A DNA stretch of 15,725 nucleotides, from contig CAVPUD010000044.1 of assembly GCA_963708545.1 (NCBI GenBank), positions 1-15,725 of the forward strand, written 5' to 3'. This document shows positions 6,098 through 14,450 of the stretch, piece after piece. This stretch comes from Extensimonas sp963708545 (GTDB lineage: Bacteria; Pseudomonadota; Gammaproteobacteria; Burkholderiales; Burkholderiaceae_C). A program made the position numbers and the translations under genes. Position 1 is the stretch's first letter. Every line of letters starts with the position of its first letter. The notes beneath the pieces were generated by a model. It did no database searches and had not been told where the DNA came from. It saw only the letters and a program-made list of their open reading frames with translations.

Positions 6098-6130
6098 ATG
6101 GGTGAATTTCGCTATTTTTAAGATAGCATT

Positions 6131-6799
6131 TCAGAAGCGGATTCCGGCCGGGTTGTCGGAGTTCTTGGTCGGGCGCTGGGGTGCGGCCGACGGGCGCGCG
6201 CTGGGAGCGGATGCGGCAGAGGCCGCTGCGGCGGCAGGCGCGGCAGGTTCGGCCGCTGTGCGGGCCACGAGCGGCTTCGGCGGCGGGCGGTGGTAGTTGG
6301 GCGGCAGCTGCGAAGTCTTGGGGTAGCCCGCGGCATCGAGGTATTGCGTCCACTCGGCTTCGGCGTAGCCCAGCAGATGCTGGCGGCCTATGGTGGCAAA
6401 AGGCAGGCTGTTTTGGCCGCTGAGCTTTTGCAGCGCTTCGATGTCTTCGGCGCTGCCCACGGTGTATTCGGTGAAGGGGATGCCGCGCGCCTGCAGCAGC
6501 TGGCGTGCGCTGTCGCACGGGGCGCAGTTGCTGCTGCTGTAGAGCGTGACAGGGTAGCGCACCGCTACCTCGCGCAAGGCGTAGGGCAGGGCGGCGTTGC
6601 CATCGTCGTCGGGGCCAGCGCCGCCGACCTTGGCGGGTTGGGCCTGGGCCTGGGGCTCGGTGGGCGGCCGGTCGGAAAATGTCACCCTGCCATCAGGGCC
6701 CACGATGCGGTACACGGTCTGGGCCGGGGTGCCCGCTGCGACGGCTGCGAGCAGCAGGGGAACGAGCCAGGCTGCGGAAATTTTCGGCATGGCGGGCAT
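6131..6799 (-). CDS. Periplasmic DUF4124-glutaredoxin fusion protein
   Basis: This 222-residue exported protein has a signal peptide in residues 1-27 (hydrophobic core AAWLVPLLLAAVAAG, likely cleavage after TPA). A short DUF4124 module follows (VYRIVGPDGRVTFSDRPP, 29-46). Then comes a glutaredoxin-like domain (~84-155) with redox motif Cys92-Ala-Pro-Cys95 in LYSSSNCAPCDSARQLL and the cis-Pro segment SLPFATIG. An Ala/Pro-rich low-complexity tail follows (~165-222). I chose ATG 6799 because AGGAG lies seven bases upstream; ATG 6814 is possible. It follows the oligopeptidase gene by 17 bases, so it is probably co-transcribed. A thiol-disulfide role in the periplasm is inferred from the motif and signal peptide; the substrate is unknown. 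Confidence 0.83.
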   Translation of the reverse strand: MPAMPKISAAWLVPLLLAAVAAGTPAQTVYRIVGPDGRVTFSDRPPTEPQAQAQPAKVGGAGPDDDGNAALPYALREVAVRYPVTLYSSSNCAPCDSARQLLQARGIPFTEYTVGSAEDIEALQKLSGQNSLPFATIGRQHLLGYAEAEWTQYLDAAGYPKTSQLPPNYHRPPPKPLVARTAAEPAAPAAAAASAASAPSARPSAAPQRPTKNSDNPAGIRF

Positions 6800-6816
6800 G
6801 GGGATGCTCCTCATGG

Positions 6817-8874
6817 TCAGGCCGCTGGCGCGACGGCGGGCGGCTGTGCCATGCCTTGGTGGCGCAGCAGGGCGTCGAGCTGTGGCTCGCGGCCGCGGAA
6901 GGCTTTGAACGACTCCATTGCCGGGCGGCTGCCGCCGGCTTCGAGGATGGCCTGGCGGTAGCGGCGCCCGACCTCGCGGCTCGGCAGGCCGTCGCTGCCC
7001 ACGGTTTCTTCGAACGCGGCGTAGGCATCGGCGCTCAGCACCTCGGCCCACTTGTAGCTGTAGTAGCCCGCGGCGTAGCCGCCCGCGAAGATGTGGCTGA
7101 AGGTGTGTGGCATGCGACCGAAGGGCGGCGGCGGCATCACCGAGGCTTCGCTGCGCACCTGCTCGAGCAGCGGCATGAAGTCCTGCGCGGGGTCGTGCAC
7201 GGTGTGCAGCAGCATGTCGAACAGCGAGAATTCGATCTGGCGCAGCGTCTGCAGACCGCTTTGGAAGTTTTTCGCGGCGAGCATCTTGTCGTAGAGCGCG
7301 CGCGGCAGCGGCGCGCCGGTATCGACGTGCGCCGTCATGTCTTGCAGCACGCGCCACTCCCAGCAGAAGTTTTCCATGAACTGGCTGGGCAGCTCGACGG
7401 CGTCCCACTCGACGCCCGCGATGCCTGAAACATCGCGTTCGCTGACCTGTGTGAGCAGGTGGTGCAGGCCGTGGCCGAATTCGTGGAACAGCGTGGTGAC
7501 GTCGTCGTGCGTGAGCAGCGCAGGCTTGCCCGCCACGCCTGCGGCGAAGTTGCACACCAGGTGCGCGACGGGCGTTTGCAGCACGCCCGTGTCGGGGCGG
7601 CGCCAGCGCGTGCGCACGTCGTCCATCCAGGCGCCGCCGCGCTTGCCGGGGCGCGCGGGCAGGTCGAGGTAGAACTGGCCGACGAGCGCGCCGTCGCGCT
7701 CGATGCGGTAAAACTCCACGGCCGGGTGCCACACGGGGGCGCTGTCGCGCACGATGCGCACTTCGAACAGGTTTTCGACGATCTTGAACAGCCCCGCGAG
7801 CACCTTGGGCGCGGGGAAGTATTGCTTGACTTCCTGCTCGCTGAAGGCGTAGCGCGCCTCCTTGAGCTTTTCGGCGATGTAGGACCAGTCCCAGGCTTGC
7901 GGATCGGGCAGGCCCAGCGTGCGCGCGGCAAAGTCGCGCATGTCGGCGAGGTCTTGTTCGGCGTAGGGGCGCGCGCGCGCGGCGAGGTCGCGCAAAAATG
8001 CGATGACCTGGTCGGGCGACTGCGCCATCTTGGGCACGAGCGAGACGGCGCCGAAGTGCGGGTAGCCGAGCAGCTGCGCCTCCTCGCGGCGCAGCGCGAG
8101 GATTTCGTGGATCAGCGCGGTGTTGTCGAAGCGTTTTGCCTCGCCCTCGGCCTGGTCGGACGCGCGCGTCACGTAGGCGCGGTACAGGCGCTCGCGCAGC
8201 GCACGATCGTGTGCGAACTGCATCACGGGCAGGTAGCTGGGCATTTTGAGCGTGAGCTTGTAACCCGCGCGGCCCTCGGCCTCGGCGGCGCTGCGCGCGG
8301 CTTGCAATACATCGTCGGGCATGCCGGCGAGTTCTTCGGCGCTCGCGTAGTAGGCGAAGGCGTCGGTCGCGTCGAGCGCGTTTTCGCTGAATTTCTGGCT
8401 CAGCTCGGCCTGGCGCTCCTGGATTTGCGCAAAGCGCTCCTTGGCCGCGCCTTGCAGCTCGGCGCCACTGAGCACGAAACCGCGCAGTGCGTTGTGCAGC
8501 GCGCGGCGTTGCTCGGCGTCGAGCGTGGCGGGGTCTATGGCTTTGTATTTGGCGTACAGACGCTCGTCGGCGCCCAGGCGCGTCCAGAACTCGGTCACGC
8601 GCGGCAGTGCAGCGTTGTAAGCGGCGCGCAGCGCGGGCGTGTCGGCCACGCTGTTCAGGTGGCTGATCGCGCCCCAGACCACGCCGAGCCGCTCCGCGGC
8701 CACGTCGAGCACGCGCGCGATGGCGTCCCAGCGCGCGGGAAAGTCGGGTGCGGTGACGGCCTCGAGCGCCTGGTTGGCGCGCTCGAGCAGCGCATCGATG
8801 GCGGGGGCCACGTCTTCGGGCTGGATGCGGTCGAAGGGCGGCAGGTCGGTGAAGTCGAGAAGGGGATTGCTCAT
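6817..8874 (-). CDS. prlC: Oligopeptidase A, M3 family zinc metallopeptidase
   Basis: Oligopeptidase A degrades short peptides in the cytosol, including signal-peptide fragments. The 685-residue length matches the family (~680). The zinc motif HEFGH lies at residues 464-468 within TTLFHEFGHGLHHLLTQV. Downstream family segments are GVEWDAVELPSQFMENFCWE (carrying the third zinc ligand Glu region) and FGRMPHTFSHIFAGGYAAGYYSYKWAEVLSADAYAAFEE, which forms the substrate pocket. The N-terminus MSNPLLDFTDLPPFDRIQPEDV is typical. It lies 43 bases downstream of folD and 17 bases upstream of the glutaredoxin gene on the same strand. No frameshift or missing catalytic residue is seen. Synonym opdA. Confidence 0.95.
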   Translation of the reverse strand: MSNPLLDFTDLPPFDRIQPEDVAPAIDALLERANQALEAVTAPDFPARWDAIARVLDVAAERLGVVWGAISHLNSVADTPALRAAYNAALPRVTEFWTRLGADERLYAKYKAIDPATLDAEQRRALHNALRGFVLSGAELQGAAKERFAQIQERQAELSQKFSENALDATDAFAYYASAEELAGMPDDVLQAARSAAEAEGRAGYKLTLKMPSYLPVMQFAHDRALRERLYRAYVTRASDQAEGEAKRFDNTALIHEILALRREEAQLLGYPHFGAVSLVPKMAQSPDQVIAFLRDLAARARPYAEQDLADMRDFAARTLGLPDPQAWDWSYIAEKLKEARYAFSEQEVKQYFPAPKVLAGLFKIVENLFEVRIVRDSAPVWHPAVEFYRIERDGALVGQFYLDLPARPGKRGGAWMDDVRTRWRRPDTGVLQTPVAHLVCNFAAGVAGKPALLTHDDVTTLFHEFGHGLHHLLTQVSERDVSGIAGVEWDAVELPSQFMENFCWEWRVLQDMTAHVDTGAPLPRALYDKMLAAKNFQSGLQTLRQIEFSLFDMLLHTVHDPAQDFMPLLEQVRSEASVMPPPPFGRMPHTFSHIFAGGYAAGYYSYKWAEVLSADAYAAFEETVGSDGLPSREVGRRYRQAILEAGGSRPAMESFKAFRGREPQLDALLRHQGMAQPPAVAPAA

Positions 8875-8917
8875 GGATGCGCAGGTGGTTGCCGCGGGCG
8901 GGGCTTCAAGAGGGGAT

Positions 8918-9793
8918 TCAGTGCGCGGAGTTTTGTTCCGCCACGCCGGCAGCGCGCTCGGCCGCTTCGAGGGTGTTGACCAGCAGCATGGTGATGGTCA
9001 TGGGGCCGACGCCGCCGGGCACGGGCGTGATCCAGCCGGCGACCTCGCGCACGCCGGCGAAATCGACGTCGCCGCAGAGCTTGCCCGCTTCGTCGCGGTT
9101 CATGCCCACGTCGATCACCACGGCGCCGGGCTTGACCATGTCGGCCGTGAGCACCTTGCGCTTGCCTACGGCGGCGACGATCACGTCGGCCTGCAAGGTG
9201 TGCGCCTTGAGGTTTTGCGTGGCGCTGTGGCAAATGGTGACGGTGGCATCTTGCGCGAGCAGCATCAGCGCCATGGGCTTGCCGACGATGTTGCTGCGGC
9301 CGATGACCACCGCGTGCTTGCCGCGTAAGGGGTAGCCAATGCTTTCGAGCATCTTCATGCAGCCGTAGGGCGTGCAGGGCTTGAAGCCGGGCAAGCCGGT
9401 CATGAGCGCGCCGGCGCTCGCGATGTGAAAGCCGTCGACGTCCTTCGCGGGCGAGATCGCCTCGATGACTTTTTGCGCGTCGATGTGTGCGGGCAGCGGC
9501 AGTTGCACGAGGATGCCGTGGATGCGCGGGTCGGCGTTGAGCGCCTGCACGCGCGCGAGCAGCTCGGCCTCACTCAAGCTGGCGTCGTACTTTTCGAGCA
9601 CCGAGTGCAGACCACTGTCTTCGCAAGCCTTGACCTTGTTGCGCACATAGACCTGCGAAGCCTGGTTGTCGCCCACGAGGATCACGGCGAGGCCGGGGGT
9701 GATGCCGCGCGCCTTGAGCGCCACAGCGCGCTGCGCAACCTGGGCGCGCAGCTGGCGCGAGAGGGCGTTGCCGTCGATGAGTTGGGCCGTCAT
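8918..9793 (-). CDS. folD: Bifunctional methylenetetrahydrofolate dehydrogenase/cyclohydrolase
   Basis: FolD converts 5,10-methylene-THF to 10-formyl-THF in two steps using NADP+, supplying one-carbon units for purines and fMet. The 291-residue protein is full length. It shows the catalytic Lys53 segment SQVYVRNKVKACE, VQLPLPAHID (97-105), KDVDGFH (117-123), the Rossmann motif GRSNIVGKP (165-173), VIDVG (227-231) and PVPGGVGPMT (257-266). ATG 9793 gives the usual MTAQLIDGNALS start. It heads the folD-prlC-glutaredoxin block. A hairpin plus T-run in the 84-bp gap separates it from the response regulator, so it may have its own promoter. Confidence 0.96.
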   Translation of the reverse strand: MTAQLIDGNALSRQLRAQVAQRAVALKARGITPGLAVILVGDNQASQVYVRNKVKACEDSGLHSVLEKYDASLSEAELLARVQALNADPRIHGILVQLPLPAHIDAQKVIEAISPAKDVDGFHIASAGALMTGLPGFKPCTPYGCMKMLESIGYPLRGKHAVVIGRSNIVGKPMALMLLAQDATVTICHSATQNLKAHTLQADVIVAAVGKRKVLTADMVKPGAVVIDVGMNRDEAGKLCGDVDFAGVREVAGWITPVPGGVGPMTITMLLVNTLEAAERAAGVAEQNSAH

Positions 9794-9814
9794 GGGTGCT
9801 GAAAATAAGTACGA

Positions 9815-9852
9815 AAAATGCCGCTAGCGCTCGTGTATCAAGCGCTGGCAGC
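9815..9852 (-). terminator. Hairpin repeat between response regulator and folD, possible terminator
   Basis: Arms 9820-9831 and 9841-9852 match at 10 of 12 positions (core AGCGCT) around a nine-base loop. On the minus strand the hairpin is followed by CATTTTT, so it could end the kinase/regulator transcript. The sequence resembles a hairpin repeat I recall as dispersed in many Comamonadaceae intergenic regions; that is memory, not a search. Confidence 0.5.
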
Positions 9853-9877
9853 TATCAATGAATGAGTAATGCAGAGA

Positions 9878-10504
9878 TCAGAGCTTGGGCGCGTTCTGGC
9901 CCAGCGCGATCTTGAGCAGGTCGGCCACGGTGTTCGCGTTGAGCTTTTCCATGATGCTGGCGCGGTGCGCTTCCACGGTTTTGATGCTGATGCCCAGGTC
10001 GTCGGCGATTTGCTTGTTCAGGCGCCCCGCGACGATGCGCTCGAGCAGCTGCGCCTCGCGGCTCGTGAGCTTGGCGAGCATGGCCTCGCGGGTCGCGGCC
10101 TGCTGGTGCTCGGCGAAGGCTTGTTCGGCGTTTTCGAGCATGCGCTCGACCAGGCCGAGCAGCGCTTTTTCGTCGAAGGGCTTTTGGATGAAGTCGAGCG
10201 CACCTTTTTTCATGGTATTTACCGCCATGGGCACGTCGCCGTGGCCGGTGATGAAAGCAATGGGCAGCGGCGACCCGCGCTCCAGCAGGCGGTCTTGCAG
10301 CTCGAGGCCGCTCATGCCGTCCATGCGGATGTCCACGAGCAGGCAGGCGACCTCGCGCGGGTCGTAGCGCGCGAGAAAGACCTCGGCCGAATCGAAGCAG
10401 CGCACCAAGTAGTTGCTGCCCTCGAGCAGCCATTGCAGCGAGTCGCGCACGGCCTCGTCGTCATCGACCACATAAACGATGCCTTTTTTGGGAATCAAAC
10501 TCAT
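9878..10504 (-). CDS. FixJ/NarL-type response regulator with LuxR DNA-binding domain
   Basis: This is a 208-residue cytosolic transcription regulator. The receiver domain (~9-125) has the acidic pair DDD (14-16), phosphoacceptor Asp58 in CLLVDIRMDGMSG, Thr86 in FITGHGD and Lys108 in FIQKPF. The GHGDVPMAV segment is characteristic of FixJ/TtrR/DctR-type regulators. The LuxR-type helix-turn-helix (~145-205) contains LTSREAQLLERIVAG, NKQIADDLGISIKTVEAHR and IMEKL. Its ATG overlaps the kinase stop (ATGA), and GAGGA lies seven bases upstream, so the two are coupled partners. Targets are unknown; the region upstream of the kinase is where a regulated divergent operon would be expected. Confidence 0.92.
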   Translation of the reverse strand: MSLIPKKGIVYVVDDDEAVRDSLQWLLEGSNYLVRCFDSAEVFLARYDPREVACLLVDIRMDGMSGLELQDRLLERGSPLPIAFITGHGDVPMAVNTMKKGALDFIQKPFDEKALLGLVERMLENAEQAFAEHQQAATREAMLAKLTSREAQLLERIVAGRLNKQIADDLGISIKTVEAHRASIMEKLNANTVADLLKIALGQNAPKL

Positions 10505-13062
10505 GCCACAGTCCTCGTGCTGGGTGCATTTGCTACAGAATTGGATGCAATATCTACAGGCTTGGCAATGGGTAGCCAGAAAGAAAACCTGCAGCCCACG
10601 ATCTCGGCGCCATTGTAAATGTTGTCCGCCTGCAGCCGGCCATGGTGCGCCTCGACGATGCTGCGGCACAGGTTCAGGCCTATGCCCATGCCTTCTTGCT
10701 TGGTCGAGTAAAAGGCTTCGAACAGGCGCTCGTGCATCTCGGGCGGCAGGCCTTTGCCGCTGTCTTGTACGGCAAATTCGATCACCTCGTTGCCCTCGAT
10801 GCTGCGCGGCAGCACGCGCAGCTCCACGGTGCGCGCCGCAGGCGGGCGCTGCGCCTGCTGGATCGCCTCGGCGCCGTTTTTGAGCAGGTTGATGAGCACC
10901 TGCTCGATCAGGATGGTGTCGGCCAGTACGGGAGGCAGGCGCGCGGCCACGTGGTGCGTGAGGCGCACGTTGTGGCGCCGCAGCTCGATGCCGGCGAGCT
11001 CGATGGCCTCTTGCACCATCTTGAAGACATCGGCGAGCACGCGTTGTGGCTCGCTTTTTTTCACGAAGGCGCGGATGTGGTGAATGATCTGCCCCGCGCG
11101 CTGCGCCTGGTGCGCGGTTTTTTTCAAGGCGGTGCGCAGCATGTCTTCGCTGAGCTGGCCGCTTTCGATGCGCGTGAGCATGCCGTTGCAGTAGTTGCTG
11201 ATGGCGGTGAGCGGCTGGTTGAGCTCGTGCGCGAGGCTGGAGGCCATCTCGCCCATGGTGACGAGGCGGCTCACGGACTGCGCGCGCTCGGCCTGGCGCG
11301 CGGCCTGCTCTTCGGCTTCGCGGCGCTGCGTGATGTCGCTGGCGATCACCATTTGCGCGAGGCGCCCATCGACCCAGCTCAGGTAGCGCGAGCGCACCTC
11401 GAGCCATTTGCCGAGTTCGGGCAGGAAGATCTCGGCGTGGTCCGGCAGGGCATTGGTGATGGCGTCGGCGGGCAAGCCCATGAGGCCGTCCTCCTCGTCC
11501 ATGCCGCCCGATGGCTGGTAAGACACGGGCAGCTTGCCCGCCTGCGCCACGAGCTGCAGGTGGCCGTCGGCCTGCGCACCGAACCATTGGCGATAGAGTT
11601 TGTTGGCGAACAGCAGCTCCTCGCTGCCCAGCGGTGCGACCGAGACGGCGGCGTCCAGCGCTTCGAGCACGATGGTGAAGCGCTCGTGCGCGGCGGCGAG
11701 TTGCTCGCGGATGCGCGTGGGCTCGGTGATGTCGGTCATCGAGGTCATCCAGCCGGTCTGCTGACCGTGCGCGTCGATCAGTGGCGAGACGTAGAGCCGC
11801 GCGTCGAACAGGGTGCCGTTCTTGCGCTTCACGCGCATCTTGTAGCCGCCCGAAGAGCCCTTGCCGCTGAACTGTTCATGCAATTTTTCGTTCAGCAAGT
11901 GTTTCTCTTCGTCGGGCCAGTACGGAAACGGTGCCTTGAGGCCCACGAGCTCCTCGGCGCTCCAGCCCGTCATCTGGCAGAACGCCGCGTTCACGTAGGT
12001 GATGCGCCCCTCGAGGTCGAGCGCGCGCATGCCCGTGGCGATGGAGTTTTCCATCGCGCGCCGAAAGTTCGTCTCGGCCACCAGCGCTTGCTGCATCTGC
12101 AGGCGCCGGCGCGTGTGGCGCCAGGTGGCGACGAGCAGCCACGTGGTCAGGACGCTGAGCACGCCCACGAGCCAGAACAGGCCGCTGCCGACCACGCCCA
12201 GCGAGGTGCGATACGCCTGCGCGCGCAGCACTAGCCCAGGGCCCACCGGGGATACCTGGATGGCGTATTCGCTTGCGCCTGCTTGCTTCCAGGGTAGCAG
12301 GTTCACTTGGCTGGTGTTGTTCGCCATGGGCGTGCCTGCCAGCACCTGGCGCTTGCCATCGAGCAAGGTGATGGCATAGCGCGCCAGCACGCGCGGCGGC
12401 ATGCCGTAGCGCAGCAAGCTGTCGTTGGAAAACTCGCCCAGCACCACACCGCCGAACTGCCGCCCGCGCACGATGGGCACCAGCAGTTGCAACAGCGGCG
12501 GCGCTTGCCCCGGCGTGGCCAGGGGCTGGACGAACGCCGCCTGCCGTTGCGGCCATGCCTGGGTCCGAGATGGGGTGTCGAGTGCGATCCGCTCGCCCGG
12601 CGAGCGCTGCTGGCTGGCAGGCAAGGTGGGCGCAGCGTGGCTCGCGCGGATGCGGCCCTGCGGGTCTATCCAGGTGAGGGCCTGCAGTTCGGGGTACTGG
12701 TTGACGAGTGCCTCGGCGCGGTTTTCGAACTCGGCCGGCGCAAGCTCCTGCAGGGCAAGCTGCCGCGCCAGGCGCATCAATTGCTCCTGGCGCTCGAGCA
12801 GGAGCAGACGCACGCGCTGCTGTGCGTATTCCAAATCGCGCTGCAAGGTTTCCTGCTCGCGCTCAGACTCCTCGATCTGCAAGTAGGCAAAGGCCGCGAC
12901 GATGGCCCCGAGGAACAAAAACACCGCCACCAGCGGGGCCAGCAGCGCGAGGCGGTCCTGGCGCAGCGGCGTAAGGTTGCGCCACCAGGCGCGCCACCAG
13001 CGCAGCAGCGCGGGGCGGCGCGGCGGCGCGGCAGGCAAAGGGTTCGTGCGCGGTGAAGTCAT
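10501..13062 (-). CDS. Membrane-bound PAS-domain sensor histidine kinase (FixL/DctS-like)
   Basis: This ~853-residue sensor begins with a basic Pro/Trp-rich leader. TM1 is at ~41-62 (LLAPLVAVFLFLGAIVAAF). An extracytoplasmic domain of ~225 residues follows, starting with a coiled-coil region (EESEREQETLQRDLEYAQQ). TM2 is at ~288-314. A PAS/PAC domain spans ~332-446 (MENSIATGMRAL, GRITYVNAAFCQMTGWS) and a second PAS-like region ~455-578. The kinase core has the H-box SLAHELNQPLTAISNY (His612), N-box LINLLKNGAEAI, G1 DSGKGLP, F-box LFEAFYSTK and G2 GMGIGLNL. The layout resembles DctS-type sensors of small organic acids, but the ligand is unknown. I prefer ATG 13062 to the adjacent GTG 13065; no clear Shine-Dalgarno is present. 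It overlaps the downstream response regulator gene. Confidence 0.93.
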   Translation of the reverse strand: MTSPRTNPLPAAPPRRPALLRWWRAWWRNLTPLRQDRLALLAPLVAVFLFLGAIVAAFAYLQIEESEREQETLQRDLEYAQQRVRLLLLERQEQLMRLARQLALQELAPAEFENRAEALVNQYPELQALTWIDPQGRIRASHAAPTLPASQQRSPGERIALDTPSRTQAWPQRQAAFVQPLATPGQAPPLLQLLVPIVRGRQFGGVVLGEFSNDSLLRYGMPPRVLARYAITLLDGKRQVLAGTPMANNTSQVNLLPWKQAGASEYAIQVSPVGPGLVLRAQAYRTSLGVVGSGLFWLVGVLSVLTTWLLVATWRHTRRRLQMQQALVAETNFRRAMENSIATGMRALDLEGRITYVNAAFCQMTGWSAEELVGLKAPFPYWPDEEKHLLNEKLHEQFSGKGSSGGYKMRVKRKNGTLFDARLYVSPLIDAHGQQTGWMTSMTDITEPTRIREQLAAAHERFTIVLEALDAAVSVAPLGSEELLFANKLYRQWFGAQADGHLQLVAQAGKLPVSYQPSGGMDEEDGLMGLPADAITNALPDHAEIFLPELGKWLEVRSRYLSWVDGRLAQMVIASDITQRREAEEQAARQAERAQSVSRLVTMGEMASSLAHELNQPLTAISNYCNGMLTRIESGQLSEDMLRTALKKTAHQAQRAGQIIHHIRAFVKKSEPQRVLADVFKMVQEAIELAGIELRRHNVRLTHHVAARLPPVLADTILIEQVLINLLKNGAEAIQQAQRPPAARTVELRVLPRSIEGNEVIEFAVQDSGKGLPPEMHERLFEAFYSTKQEGMGIGLNLCRSIVEAHHGRLQADNIYNGAEIVGCRFSFWLPIAKPVDIASNSVANAPSTRTVA

Positions 13063-13572
13063 CACACTGTGAAGTGTAGGTGGAGAAGCGGCGCCGCAAT
13101 CCAGCGTATTTTTGTGTGCACCTGCGGAAAATTATCACATCGCGGTATATGCGTCCATTATTCGAAATTGCATCCGCGCTTGCCCTTTAGAATGGGTTGC
13201 AAAGTCGCTCCCGCATTTTTTACCTGGGGTTAATCTCATCATGCGTATTGGAAAACCCTTCCTTATTTTGCTGCCGGGTGTTCATCGCCGCCTATTGCTA
13301 TAGGCATTACGGATTTCGCCCCGAAAAATATACTGTTTACCGGTTTCTTTGGTTCCTTGCCGGGCCGCGTTGGGGCGCGCGATGGCGGTTGTATCGCCTG
13401 CATCGGCGCGTCGAGGATTAATAATCATCCATGCTGAAAAAACCTGATGGACATAGACCGCCATATTGCACTAACAGGATGATGAAAAACTCCCTCTTTT
13501 CTACGTGACAAAGATACGGTTCCCGTGATAAGATACCGCACAAAATCCCTTCAATATCATGGAGATGGATTT
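13063..13572. other. Gene-poor 510-bp region at the start of the mosaic tail
   Basis: The first ~175 bases (to ~13240) look like a divergent leader for the sensor kinase and a lost plus-strand neighbour: AT-rich, with TAGAAT (13191-13196) as a weak -10 candidate. A plus-strand start at 13241 reads MRIGKPFLILLPG and then hits a stop at 13301-13303, inside the word CTATAGGCAT. In another frame an open stretch to 13421 ends VYRFLWFLAGPRWGARW, which I do not recognise. A short frame from ATG 13430 (MLKKPDGHRPPY) is also unrecognised and runs into the IS. From ~13475 the sequence is probably the left end of the truncated IS element. No complete gene is supported. Confidence 0.5.
13299..13306 (+). 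repeat. TATAGGCA word, copy 1 (near first mosaic transition)
   Basis: Shares the ten bases CTATAGGCAT (13298-13307) with copy 2 at 14742-14751. It supplies the stop that ends the MRIGKPFLILLPG frame. Confidence 0.5.
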
Positions 13573-14450
13573 ATGCGCGGATCGGACCTGCAGACCGACC
13601 GGATGTTCTGCTACAGTTCCCCGGAGACCTTCGTCCCGCAGGATCATCGCCTTCGTCCGATCCGCACCATGGTCGAAAAGGCCCTCTCCGACCTGCATTC
13701 CGAGTTCGCGGCGATGTACTCCCATACCGGGCGCCCTTCGGTCCCTCCGGAGAAACTGCTCAAGTCCCTCTTGCTCCAGGCGTTCTACTCGATCCGCAGC
13801 ATCCGTCTTCTGATGGAGCGGATACAGCACGACATCCTGTTTCGCTGGTTTGTCGGGCTGTCGCTGGAAGACAACGTCTGGGATCCTTCCACGTTCTCCC
13901 AGAACCAGGAGCGCCTGCTGCAGTCGGAAGTGGCGAAGAAATTCTTCGACCGGGTATTGGCGCAGGCGCGCTCCGCGAAACTTCTCTCCGACGAGCACTT
14001 CACGGTAGACGGGACGCTCATCGAGGCGTGGGCGTCGCTGAAGAGCTTCCGCCCCCGGGACGAGGACCCCAAACCGCCCGTGGGGCGCAACGACGCGGTG
14101 GACTTCAAGGGGCAGAAGAGAAAGAACGACACGCACGCGTCCACCACGGACCCGCAGGCCCGGCTTTACCGGAAAGGGAACGGTCAAACAGCGAAGATGT
14201 CGTACATCGGCAACGTACTGATGGAGCACCGGCACGGGCTGGTGGTCGACACACGCCTGGAGCAGGCGACGGGGACGGCGGAATGCGAGGCGGCGCTTGC
14301 GATGCTGCACGGCGTGAAGAAGAAGCATCGCCGGGTCACGGTCGGGGGCGACAAGGGGTACGACAACGCCGCCTTCGTGGCGGCGGCCCGCGCGATGAAG
14401 GTCGTCCCCCATGTGGCGCAGAACACGACGAACCGGGAATCGGCCGATCA
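13475..14450 (+). mobile_element. Truncated IS5/IS1182-type insertion sequence (left part only)
   Basis: The candidate left terminus is CAGGATGATGAAAAACTCCC near 13475; I recall CAG...TTGAAAAA-like ends on related elements, and the boundary is inferred. The transposase gene begins at 13573. The element breaks off near 14450, before the catalytic Glu region and the right end, and switches to unrelated rnfC sequence. No right inverted repeat or target duplication can be found in the window. Confidence 0.6.
13573..14450 (+). pseudogene. DDE transposase (IS5/IS1182 type), 3'-truncated
   Basis: ATG 13573 has GGAG (13561-13564) eight bases upstream. The N-terminal domain (MRGSDLQTDRMFCYSS, then DHRLRPIR, GRPSVPPEKLLKSLLLQAFYSIRS) and LFRWFVGLSLEDNVWDPSTFSQN are characteristic of this transposase group. 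Catalytic Asp146 is in VDGTLIEAWAS. SFRPRD, DFKGQKRKNDTHASTTDP and ARLYRKGNGQTAKM follow. The second Asp260 is in GGDKGYDNAAF. Homology ends after VPHVAQNTTNR (~residue 288). The segment containing the third catalytic residue (normally an ERVFGW/EEVFGW-like motif) and the C-terminus are missing, so it cannot be active. Downstream the frame reads on through rnfC- and kdsB-derived DNA without a stop until 14970, which is coincidental. Confidence 0.85.

Noticed and set aside
6131..7732. 533-codon minus-strand frame containing the glutaredoxin protein
   Set aside because: The first 311 codons lie out of frame within prlC. AGGAG before ATG 6799 and the signal peptide fix the real start.
7459..8979. 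506-codon plus-strand frame opposite oligopeptidase A
   Set aside because: Antisense shadow of a complete, motif-bearing prlC; Val/Ala/Arg/Gly-rich translation with no domain.
10642..12234. 530-codon plus-strand frame opposite the sensor kinase
   Set aside because: Antisense shadow; the minus strand carries the H, N, G1, F and G2 kinase boxes.
13381..13404. Possible attC-like or terminator hairpin (GGCG...CGCC)
   Set aside because: Short imperfect stem, no T-run, no integron core sites (no GTTRRRY), no integrase or cassette structure nearby.
13197..13421. 74-codon frame with VYRFLWFLAGPRWGARW
   Set aside because: No ribosome binding site, no recognised family, and it spans a probable junction at 13299-13306. 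Mentioned only within the intergenic description.
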